Source: DATJGR01 sp032124855
Lineage (GTDB): Bacteria > Pseudomonadota > Gammaproteobacteria > Pseudomonadales > Azotimanducaceae
Assembly (NCBI GenBank): GCA_032124855.1
Contig: JAQBCT010000337.1
Span: 1-12,646 of the forward strand
Reading direction: 5' to 3'
DNA: 12,646 nt
A program made the position numbers and the translations under genes. Below the pieces are notes generated by a model, which saw only the letters and a program-made list of their open reading frames with translations, made no database searches and had not been told where the DNA came from. Below are positions 7,000 through 12,646 of this stretch, piece after piece (position 1 is the stretch's first letter; the number at the start of each line of letters is the position of its first letter).

Positions 7000-7416
7000 G
7001 TGACCGCCGCACCGACCGAGTTGAAGCTCCACCGACAATCCCGCGAGCTCGAAGTGGGATTCCCGGACGGCGCCCGCTACCACCTGCCTTGCGAGCTGCT
7101 GCGCGTGTTCTCACCATCCGCGGAAGTGCGCGGCCACGGGCCTGGCGAACGCAAGCTCATGACCGGCAAGAAGTACGTCAACATCGACAAGATCGAACTG
7201 GTGGGCAACTACGCCATCCGCATCGTCTTCGACGACGGCCACGACACAGGCATCTACGCCTGGGATTATTTGCGCGAGCTCGGCGAGCAGCGCGAATCGT
7301 TCTGGCAACGCTACTCAGATGAGCTCAAGGTGGCCAATGCGAGTCGCCTGCCCGCAATTCCGCTAGGACACTGGCATCCCGATCCGACCCAGACACTTAA
7401 GGGTGGTGGGGAATGA
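7000..7416 (+). CDS. DUF971 (gamma-butyrobetaine hydroxylase-like N-terminal domain) protein
   Basis: The protein has 138 residues and consists almost entirely of one DUF971/GBBH-like N-terminal domain, with LHRQSRELEVGFPDG, LPCELLRVFSPSAEVRGHG and IRIVFDDGHDTGIYAWDYL. In eukaryotes and some bacteria this domain is joined to gamma-butyrobetaine hydroxylase or to Mrp/HCF101 iron-sulfur carriers; standalone proteobacterial copies have no firmly established function that I know of. The catalytic dioxygenase part is absent. A GTG at 7000 is the likely start, five bases after the hslU stop, with a weak Shine-Dalgarno. The stop overlaps the ubiE ATG by four bases. Its position between hslU and ubiE is conserved in many gammaproteobacteria, which hints at a link to quinone or cofactor metabolism; this is inference. 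Confidence 0.9.
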   Translation: MTAAPTELKLHRQSRELEVGFPDGARYHLPCELLRVFSPSAEVRGHGPGERKLMTGKKYVNIDKIELVGNYAIRIVFDDGHDTGIYAWDYLRELGEQRESFWQRYSDELKVANASRLPAIPLGHWHPDPTQTLKGGGE

Positions 7417-8168
7417 ACCGTGACCACGAGTCCGTCAACTTTGGCCATCAGAAGGTAACGCCGGAGGAAAAGACCCGGCGCGTGGGTGACGTATTTCGCT
7501 CGGTGGCGCAACGCTACGACGTCATGAACGATCTGATGTCGCTTGGCTCACACCGCCTGATGAAGCGAATGACCGTGGAAATGTCCGGCGCACGTGCCGG
7601 CCATCGGGTGCTGGACCTGGCGGGCGGAACCGGCGATCTCGCCGCGCTCTACTCACCTGTGGTGGGTTCCACCGGCGTGGTGGTACTGGCCGACATCAAC
7701 GGCGCGATGATGGAGGTGGGGCGCGACCGACTACTGGATCGTGGGCTCACCAATATTAAGTTCTGCGAAGCAGATGCACAGGCGCTGCCGTTCGCCGACG
7801 CGAGCTTCAACTGCGTAACCATCGGTTTCGGCCTGCGCAACGTGACACACAAGGAACGCGCGCTCGCGGAAATGCACCGCGTGCTACGCCCCGGTGGTCG
7901 GTTGCTCGTGCTGGAATTCTCGAAACCCGAAAATCCTGTGGTCGCGGCCGCATACGGCTTGTTTCAGTCGTTGTGGCCCGCCATCGGCCAGACGGTGACG
8001 GGCGATGCCCATGCTTATCGCTATCTCGTTGAATCAATCGAAGTGCATCCATCCCAGAAGGCATTGAAACTGATGCTGCTTGATGCGGGCTTCGGTGACG
8101 TCGGCTACCACAACCTGCTCAATGGCGTCGTCGCAATCCACTACGGCGACAAGGCGGCCGCGACGTGA
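7413..8168 (+). CDS. ubiE: Ubiquinone/menaquinone biosynthesis C-methyltransferase UbiE
   Basis: The protein has 251 residues, the same as E. coli UbiE. UbiE transfers a methyl group from S-adenosylmethionine to the benzoquinol ring in ubiquinone synthesis, and to demethylmenaquinol where menaquinone is made. The SAM-binding motif I is DLAGGTGD at 68-75, followed by VVLADIN at 90-96. The family signature VAQRYDVMNDLMSLGSHRLM occupies 31-50. Other conserved segments are EADAQALPFAD, IGFGLRNVTHKERAL, MHRVLRPGGRLLVLEFSKP and YRYLVESI. The start codon lies inside the DUF971 stop (ATGA), behind GGTGGGGA; the stop overlaps the ubiJ GTG by four bases. No menaquinone genes are nearby, so the ubiquinone role is the one supported by context. 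Confidence 0.98.
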   Translation: MNRDHESVNFGHQKVTPEEKTRRVGDVFRSVAQRYDVMNDLMSLGSHRLMKRMTVEMSGARAGHRVLDLAGGTGDLAALYSPVVGSTGVVVLADINGAMMEVGRDRLLDRGLTNIKFCEADAQALPFADASFNCVTIGFGLRNVTHKERALAEMHRVLRPGGRLLVLEFSKPENPVVAAAYGLFQSLWPAIGQTVTGDAHAYRYLVESIEVHPSQKALKLMLLDAGFGDVGYHNLLNGVVAIHYGDKAAAT

Positions 8169-8806
8169 ACCCACTGCTCGCAGCGCTCACCCGGATGGCG
8201 ACCTCGCTCGCCAATGGCGCAACGCAGCTTGATCCGCTCAGCACCGGGCGCCTGCACCGCCTGGCCGGCCACAGCGTCGCCATCGAAGTGGTACCCCCCG
8301 GCGAGGCCGTGACAATCTACTTCGACGCGCCCGCGCTGCGCATCGAACCCGGAATTGGCGTCACGCCTTCAGCTATCGTGCGCGGCAACGCAGGCGGACT
8401 GGTGGCGCGACTTTTCGGGGCTGGCGGTGACGTTGCGGTTGAGGGAGACGAGCTCATCCTCTCTGACCTGGTCGATATCATCCGGCAGTATCAGCCCGAT
8501 CTATCATCACCCCTCGACGATATCGTTGGAAAGGATGCCGCACGCGCTGTTGCGAGCCTGTTCGAACTGGGCGTTGCCGCCATTGGCGCGCTTGGGCGCG
8601 GCGTCGCCGAGGAGGGCAGCCGGCTGGCACGCGCCGGTGCCGGCCAACGCTATCTGAATCACACCGATTTCGAGAAATGGATGGCGTCTGTACAGGCGCT
8701 GCAGCTGCGCATCGATCGCGCAAGCGCGCGCGCTGCGATCCTGGAAGCGCAAAACGCCCCTGACCACGTTGACCACGCGCATGAAGACGTCGGGAGAACC
8801 GCGTGA
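8165..8806 (+). CDS. ubiJ: Ubiquinone biosynthesis accessory factor UbiJ (SCP2 domain)
   Basis: The protein has 213 residues (E. coli UbiJ has 201). Residues from about 15 to 115 form an SCP2-type lipid-binding domain (LAGHSVAIEVVPPGEAVTIYF, then AIVRGNAGGLVARLFG and VAVEGDELILSDLVDIIRQY). A helical C-terminal part (about 160-200: FEKWMASVQALQLRIDRASAR) is probably coiled-coil. By family knowledge UbiJ, with UbiK, organises the soluble Ubi complex and binds the hydrophobic ubiquinone intermediates. UbiK is not in the window. The GTG at 8165 overlaps the ubiE stop, and the TGA overlaps the ubiB GTG, so ubiE, ubiJ and ubiB are coupled. The ubiE-ubiJ-ubiB order matches E. coli, which supports the name over a generic sterol-carrier label. 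Confidence 0.94.
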   Translation: MNPLLAALTRMATSLANGATQLDPLSTGRLHRLAGHSVAIEVVPPGEAVTIYFDAPALRIEPGIGVTPSAIVRGNAGGLVARLFGAGGDVAVEGDELILSDLVDIIRQYQPDLSSPLDDIVGKDAARAVASLFELGVAAIGALGRGVAEEGSRLARAGAGQRYLNHTDFEKWMASVQALQLRIDRASARAAILEAQNAPDHVDHAHEDVGRTA

Positions 8807-10470
8807 GCAGGCTCGGGCGGTTGACCCGGATTGGTGCAACTGTCATGCGACATCGCCTCGACGAACTCATCGATCGCAGCGGTGTGGCGGATGATCAGCT
8901 GCCTGGCGCGCTGCGGCTACTCTGGCGAATCTCACCCACGCGCTGGCTGCCTACGCCGCATGATCCGCCGGCGCGACGCTTGCGCCTGGCACTCGAATCG
9001 TTGGGGCCCGTGTTCATCAAATTCGGACAGATTCTCTCCACGCGGCGCGATCTCCTGCCCATCGACTTCGCCGAGGAGTTGGCGCGCCTGCAGGATCAGG
9101 TGCCGCCGTTTCCCAGCGCCGAGGCACGCAACAAGATCGAGGCGAGCCTCGGCGTGCCACTTTCCGAGGTATTCGCATCGTTTGACGAGAAACCGCTCGC
9201 ATCCGCATCGGTGGCCCAGGTGCACGCGGCGACGCTGCGCAGCGGCGAAGACGTAGTAGTCAAGGTGGTGCGCCCCGGGATCGAATCGATCATCCGCGAA
9301 GATCTGCAGCTGCTGCACACCATCGCACGCCTGTTGGAGCGGATCTCAAGCGATGCACGGCGCCTGCACCTGGTTGCGATCGCGAGGGACTACGAATACA
9401 CCATCGTGAATGAGCTGAATCTCATTCACGAGGGCGCCAATACGGCCAAACTGCGGCGCAATTTTGCCGGCTCGCCGCTGCTGTACGTTCCACGTGTGTT
9501 CTGGGATCAGACGCGCGGCGATGTGCTCGTTCTCGAGCGGATCCACGGTGTGCCCATAGCCAACACCGCTGAACTGATCGCGCGCGGCACGGATATGAAG
9601 CTGCTCGCCGAGCGCGGCGTGGAGACATTCTTCACGCAGGTATTTGTCGACAACTATTTCCATGCCGACATGCACCCCGGCAATATCTTTGTGGACATCA
9701 CCAATCCGAAGGATCCGCGATACATCGCAATCGATTGCGCGATCATCGGCAGCCTGACGGAAGAAGATCAGACCTACCTGGCGCGCAACCTGCTGGCGTT
9801 CTTCAACCAGGACTACCGCGAGGTGGCCCGCCTGCATCTCGAATCCGGTTGGGTCCCGGAAGAAACCAGCGTCACCGAGTTCGAAAACGTCATTCGCCAG
9901 GTTTGCGAACCGATCTTCGAGAAACCACTCAAGGAAATTTCATTCGGCCACTTCCTGGTGACGCTGTTCCAGACAGCGCGTCAGTTCAACATGGAGGTGC
10001 AGCCGCAGCTCGTGCTGCTGCAGAAGACGCTGTTGAATATTGAAGGGCTGGGCCGGCAGCTGTATCCGGATCTCGATCTGTGGCACACCGCGAAGCCGTT
10101 CATGGAGCGATGGATGGAACAACGCGTAGGGCCCGCCGCGGTGCTGCGTCAGTTCAGCGCCCATGCGCCCGAGCTCATCGAACAGTTGCCACGCCTGCCC
10201 GAATTGATAATCGGCGCCAGTCAGGGGCTGAAGCGCCTGGATCGGATCGCGCGCGAACAGCGCGCCGTCATGAATCGGTTGGCGGTGCTCATCGAGAATC
10301 AGTCACGTGGGGGGCGCGGAAGACGCTGGTTCGGCGCGGCACTGCTGATCATCAGCGGTGCCTTGTTGTGGGCGCCGGTGGCCAACGCACTGCAGCACGG
10401 CGAGCCACTACCCATCACAGCCGGCGTGCTGGCGGCTGTGCTAGGCTCAATGCTCATTTCCAGAGCCTGA
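8803..10470 (+). CDS. ubiB: Ubiquinone biosynthesis atypical kinase/ATPase UbiB
   Basis: The protein has 555 residues (E. coli UbiB has 546). UbiB is a membrane-associated member of the ABC1/ADCK/COQ8 family needed for ubiquinone synthesis, thought to use ATP hydrolysis to make lipid intermediates accessible. KxGQ is KFGQ at 73-76, the Ala-rich nucleotide loop is ASASVAQVH at 133-141, the likely ATP-contacting lysine is K154, and the catalytic-loop equivalent is HADMHPGN at 287-294. Two deviations stand out. The ExD motif reads E204-L205-N206, and the metal-binding motif reads D311-C312-A313, where DCG or DFG is usual. The key Asp311 is kept. Two C-terminal membrane helices lie at about 507-525 and 537-553. 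The start is a GTG overlapping the ubiJ stop, behind GGGAGA. hisE starts seven bases after the stop. Confidence 0.97.
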   Translation: MSRLGRLTRIGATVMRHRLDELIDRSGVADDQLPGALRLLWRISPTRWLPTPHDPPARRLRLALESLGPVFIKFGQILSTRRDLLPIDFAEELARLQDQVPPFPSAEARNKIEASLGVPLSEVFASFDEKPLASASVAQVHAATLRSGEDVVVKVVRPGIESIIREDLQLLHTIARLLERISSDARRLHLVAIARDYEYTIVNELNLIHEGANTAKLRRNFAGSPLLYVPRVFWDQTRGDVLVLERIHGVPIANTAELIARGTDMKLLAERGVETFFTQVFVDNYFHADMHPGNIFVDITNPKDPRYIAIDCAIIGSLTEEDQTYLARNLLAFFNQDYREVARLHLESGWVPEETSVTEFENVIRQVCEPIFEKPLKEISFGHFLVTLFQTARQFNMEVQPQLVLLQKTLLNIEGLGRQLYPDLDLWHTAKPFMERWMEQRVGPAAVLRQFSAHAPELIEQLPRLPELIIGASQGLKRLDRIAREQRAVMNRLAVLIENQSRGGRGRRWFGAALLIISGALLWAPVANALQHGEPLPITAGVLAAVLGSMLISRA

Positions 10471-10477
10471 TGACGCG

Positions 10478-10822
10478 ATGCAAACCGACGTAATCGACGC
10501 ACTGACGCGCGTGTTGGCCGCACGCCGCGACAGCGATCCGGCGAAGTCGTATGTGGCCTCGCTCTATGCCGCTGGCACCGACCGAATTCTGCAGAAAGTG
10601 GCCGAGGAAGCCGCCGAGGTGATGCTCGCCGCGAAAAACGTACCGGATGCTTCACGAAACGATTCGCTGATCGGGGAAGTTGCTGATTTGTGGTTTCACA
10701 CCCTCGTGATGTTGATCCACCTAGGCCAGGAGCCCCGCTGGGTGCTGGAGGAGCTCCAGCGCCGGTTCGGCGTGTCGGGTCATGATGAGAAGGCTGCTAG
10801 AACCACATCGCAGAACGGCTGA
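10478..10822 (+). CDS. hisE: Phosphoribosyl-ATP pyrophosphatase HisE
   Basis: The protein has 114 residues. HisE hydrolyses phosphoribosyl-ATP to phosphoribosyl-AMP and pyrophosphate, the second step of histidine synthesis. It belongs to the all-alpha NTP pyrophosphatase (MazG-like) fold. The metal-binding acidic residues are visible: E43, E44 and E47 in KVAEEAAEVMLAAKN, then E67 and D70 in GEVADLWFH. The N-terminal region (AARRDSDPAKSYVASLYAAG) is typical of HisE. It is a standalone enzyme, not the fused HisIE of enteric bacteria. No hisI gene precedes it, although in Pseudomonas-like genomes hisI and hisE lie together in front of tatA. The ATG comes seven bases after the ubiB stop with only a weak Shine-Dalgarno, consistent with coupling to the ubi genes. 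Confidence 0.95.
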   Translation: MQTDVIDALTRVLAARRDSDPAKSYVASLYAAGTDRILQKVAEEAAEVMLAAKNVPDASRNDSLIGEVADLWFHTLVMLIHLGQEPRWVLEELQRRFGVSGHDEKAARTTSQNG

Positions 10823-10834
10823 GCCGCGCAGGGG

Positions 10835-10840
10835 TATAAT
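10835..10840 (+). promoter_or_regulatory. Perfect TATAAT -10 box ahead of tatA
   Basis: TATAAT lies 13 bases after the hisE stop and 31 bases before the chosen tatA ATG. The expected -35 area (AGAACG with a 17-base spacer) is poor, and there is no TGn extension. GCGCG (10842-10846) and CGCGC (10851-10855) can form a small hairpin around the predicted start site. This suggests a separate tat transcript in addition to read-through from hisE. Confidence 0.5.
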
Positions 10841-10870
10841 CGCGCGCTAACGCGCCATGGAGTGATGGGC

Positions 10871-11107
10871 ATGTTCGGATTTGGCATGGGTGAGTTACTG
10901 GTCATCCTGGGCATTGTGCTCGTTCTGTTCGGTCCCAAGCGATTGAAGTCGCTTGGCGCGGATCTGGGCAATGCCATCAAGGGATTCCGCTCTGCGGTCA
11001 AGGAAGAGGAGCCCCCCGCTTCTCCGACCGAGGAACGCGTCATCGAAGGCGAGGTGCATCGCACCCCAAACGATGCGACCGCGCGCAAACAGGATACGAA
11101 TGTTTGA
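10871..11107 (+). CDS. tatA: Sec-independent protein translocase subunit TatA
   Basis: The protein has 78 residues from the ATG at 10871. This start is preferred over GTG 10862 and ATG 10865 because TGGAG at 10858-10862 then lies eight bases upstream. The N-terminal membrane helix is MGELLVILGIVLVLFG, followed by the hinge GPKRL and an amphipathic helix (KSLGADLGNAIKGFRSAVKEE). A polar, disordered tail completes the protein. This is the TatA layout; TatA oligomers form or weaken the membrane patch through which folded proteins bearing twin-arginine signals cross the inner membrane. The stop overlaps the tatB start by eight bases. Confidence 0.95.
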   Translation: MFGFGMGELLVILGIVLVLFGPKRLKSLGADLGNAIKGFRSAVKEEEPPASPTEERVIEGEVHRTPNDATARKQDTNV

Positions 11108-11471
11108 TATCGGTCTAGCGGAGCTGGCACTCGTGGGCGTGATTGCGCTCGTGGTGCTCGGCCCGGAAAGAATGCCCGTTGCCTTGCGCACGCTGGGGCT
11201 GTGGTTTGGTCGTTTGCGCCGAACGTTCAACACCATGAAGACGGAAATCGAACGCGAAGTTGGGATGGACGAGATCCGCCGCCAACTGCACAACGAAGCT
11301 GTGATGGATGAAATGAAGCGACTGGAGCGGGATGTGCTCACAGAGAAGTCGGCGACGACTGCGTCAGTCGAATCAACACACGACCTGGCCGCGGCCGCAC
11401 CGGGCGGCGACGCGACCGGTGATGAAGCGGCCCAGCCCGGCAATGGCGCACCACCCGCCGTCCGATCGTAG
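11100..11471 (+). CDS. tatB: Sec-independent protein translocase subunit TatB
   Basis: The protein has 123 residues (E. coli TatB has 171; the tail is variable in length). It begins MFDIGLAELALVGVIALVVL, a membrane helix with the conserved Glu8, followed by the TatB hinge GPERMP and a long amphipathic and charged helical region (LRTLGLWFGRLRRTFNTMK; EIRRQLHNEAVMDEMKRLERD). The last ~35 residues are Ala/Gly/Pro-rich and probably disordered. GPERMP rather than GPKRL, and a long charged helix, distinguish it from TatA. With TatC it forms the receptor for twin-arginine signal peptides. The ATG at 11100 lies behind AGGATACGA, inside the end of tatA; tatC begins seven bases after the stop. Confidence 0.95.
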   Translation: MFDIGLAELALVGVIALVVLGPERMPVALRTLGLWFGRLRRTFNTMKTEIEREVGMDEIRRQLHNEAVMDEMKRLERDVLTEKSATTASVESTHDLAAAAPGGDATGDEAAQPGNGAPPAVRS

Positions 11472-11478
11472 GCTTGCG

Positions 11479-12282
11479 ATGGCAACACATCCCGAAAAAC
11501 CCGACTCCTCGGGTCATGACAGCAGCGTCGATGCAGACGAACGACCGTTCATGGAACATCTGCTCGAGTTGCGCAAACGCATTCTCACCGCAGTACTGGC
11601 CGTGATGCTGCTGTTCTTTCCTTTGTACTACTTCGCCAACGAGATCTATTCGTGGGTTGCGACGCCATTGATGGCGAATCTGCCGACCGGCACCAGCATG
11701 ATTGCGACCGAAGTGGCGTCGCCATTTCTCACCCCGTTCAAGCTGGCGATGTACTCGGCGCTATTTCTAGCCATGCCCGTGGTGCTGCATCAGGCGTGGG
11801 CGTTCATCTCGCCAGGGCTATACCTTCGCGAGAAGCGTTTCGCGGCACCACTGTTGGTGTCGAGCATTCTGCTGTACTACCTCGGCATGCTGTTCGCGTA
11901 CTACCTGGTATTTCCCATCATCTTCAAGTTTTTTGCCAGCGTCACCCCGGTGGGCGTCACGATGATGACCGATATCAACAAATACCTGGATTTCGTCATC
12001 AATCTGTTTCTGGCATTCGGCTTCGCGTTCGAAATTCCGATCGCCACGTTTCTGTTGGTAGCCACCGGCGTCACCACCACCCAGCAAATGGCCTCCAAGC
12101 GCGCCTTCGTCATCGTCGGTTGTTTTGCGGTCGGCATGCTGCTCACACCACCAGACGTAATCTCGCAGTGCTTGCTCGCCATCCCCATGTGGCTGCTGTT
12201 CGAGGCAGGCATCATATTTGCGCGCCTCGCGGCAAGGTCGCCTGCAACAGAGGTGGTTGCGGCTAACTCAACAGAAACGTAA
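11479..12282 (+). CDS. tatC: Sec-independent protein translocase subunit TatC
   Basis: The protein has 267 residues (E. coli TatC has 258). An acidic cytoplasmic start (SSVDADERPFMEHLLELRKRI) carries the conserved Glu of the HLxELRxR motif that contacts the twin-arginine signal. Six membrane helices follow, beginning LTAVLAVMLLFFPLYYF. The first periplasmic loop contains PFLTPFKLAMYSALFLAMP, and the second cytoplasmic segment contains ISPGLYLREKRF with the conserved signal-binding Glu. The conserved GMLLTPPDVISQCLLAIPM lies near the end. The ATG at 11479 is chosen because it follows TAGG and gives the usual N-terminal length; the frame is open further upstream through tatB, which is incidental. 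The last 20 bases overlap the convergent dtd gene. Confidence 0.97.
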   Translation: MATHPEKPDSSGHDSSVDADERPFMEHLLELRKRILTAVLAVMLLFFPLYYFANEIYSWVATPLMANLPTGTSMIATEVASPFLTPFKLAMYSALFLAMPVVLHQAWAFISPGLYLREKRFAAPLLVSSILLYYLGMLFAYYLVFPIIFKFFASVTPVGVTMMTDINKYLDFVINLFLAFGFAFEIPIATFLLVATGVTTTQQMASKRAFVIVGCFAVGMLLTPPDVISQCLLAIPMWLLFEAGIIFARLAARSPATEVVAANSTET

Positions 12283-12646
12283 CCGGCCCATCGTTCACAA
12301 GACTCACGCGCATATCCGCGCCGAATCGTCCGGTGGCGACACTGCCGATGCGTGAACGGATGTGGGTTACGAAGACGTCGTAGAGCGCCTCCGCCAGCGC
12401 TGGCGGCGCGGCAGAGTCGAAGCTGGGGCGTCGTCCGCGGCGGGTGTCTGCAGCCAATGTGAACTGGGACACCACCAGCACGTCGCCGGCCACGTCCACC
12501 ACGCTGCGATTCATCGGTTTGCTCGCGTCCGCGAAAATACGTAGATCAACCGCCCGATCGGCGAGCCGTTGTGAAACCTCTGGCGTATCGTCGGGGGCCA
12601 CGCCGACAAAGATCAGTAACCCCGCGCCAATTGAAGCGATGCGCTC
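12263..12646 (-). CDS. dtd: D-aminoacyl-tRNA deacylase, N terminus outside the window
   Basis: The frame is open from base 12646 to a TAG at 12265-12263, giving 127 residues; compared with the 145 of E. coli Dtd about 18 are missing at the start. The visible part begins ERIASIGAGLLIFVGV. It contains the family motif SQFTLAADTRRGRRPSF and the C-terminal NDGPVTFLL, whose Gly-Pro is the Gly-cisPro element that sets chiral selectivity. Dtd hydrolyses D-amino acids (and glycine mischarged on tRNA-Ala) from tRNA, protecting translation. A GTG at 12601 lies in frame but is internal, since homologous residues continue upstream of it. The 3' end overlaps tatC by 20 bases on the opposite strand. Confidence 0.95.
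   Translation of the reverse strand, partial: ERIASIGAGLLIFVGVAPDDTPEVSQRLADRAVDLRIFADASKPMNRSVVDVAGDVLVVSQFTLAADTRRGRRPSFDSAAPPALAEALYDVFVTHIRSRIGSVATGRFGADMRVSLVNDGPVTFLLS

Noticed and set aside
1..12646. Mobile elements, CRISPR arrays, tRNA/rRNA genes, toxin-antitoxin or defence systems
   Set aside because: No transposase, integrase, regularly spaced repeats, tRNA-like folds or defence-type domains are visible. Every substantial stretch is taken up by conserved housekeeping genes.

Overview
This is a chromosomal housekeeping window from a GC-rich gammaproteobacterium. The placement rests on gene order (rpmE diverging from priA, then a SPOR/FtsN-like gene, hslV, hslU, a DUF971 gene, ubiE, ubiJ, ubiB, hisE, tatA, tatB, tatC and dtd), which resembles the Pseudomonas/Xanthomonas/Nevskiales side of the class. 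UbiJ and the UbiB form seen here also fit Gammaproteobacteria. HslV has a short N-terminal propeptide like betaproteobacterial and some deep-branching gammaproteobacterial forms, so a deep gammaproteobacterial lineage is my best guess. This is inference; no rRNA is present.

Layout. 1-315: 3' end of a class A penicillin-binding protein (PBP1A type), plus strand, converging on 334-1731, a secreted M48 zinc metalloprotease on the minus strand. 1871-2083: ribosomal protein L31 (minus), transcribed from a good sigma70-type promoter in the 167-bp gap that separates it from the divergent priA (2251-4407, plus). 4458-5033: a single-pass membrane protein with a C-terminal SPOR domain. 5112-10822: a tightly packed run, hslV-hslU-DUF971-ubiE-ubiJ-ubiB-hisE. 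Four of its junctions are 4-base start/stop overlaps and two are gaps of 5-7 bases, so it looks like one translationally coupled operon. 10871-12282: tatA-tatB-tatC behind a perfect TATAAT box. 12263-12646: the 3' part of dtd on the minus strand, overlapping the end of tatC by 20 bp.

How the genes work together. HslU unfolds substrates and feeds them to the HslV peptidase. UbiE, UbiJ and UbiB act in ubiquinone biosynthesis (C-methylation, lipid-binding scaffold, atypical kinase/ATPase). HisE catalyses a histidine biosynthesis step. TatABC form the twin-arginine translocase. PBP1A, the SPOR protein and possibly the M48 protease serve the cell envelope. PriA restarts replication, L31 is ribosomal, and Dtd removes D-amino acids from tRNA.

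No mobile element, CRISPR array, tRNA, rRNA or clear horizontally acquired island is visible, and I found no convincing new defence or metabolic system. The points most worth checking are a possible heat-shock promoter plus 5' hairpin ahead of hslVU, two unusual residues in conserved UbiB motifs, the uncharacterised DUF971 gene coupled to ubiE, and the local absence of argS and hisI where related genomes often have them. Every gap between genes is under 170 bp.
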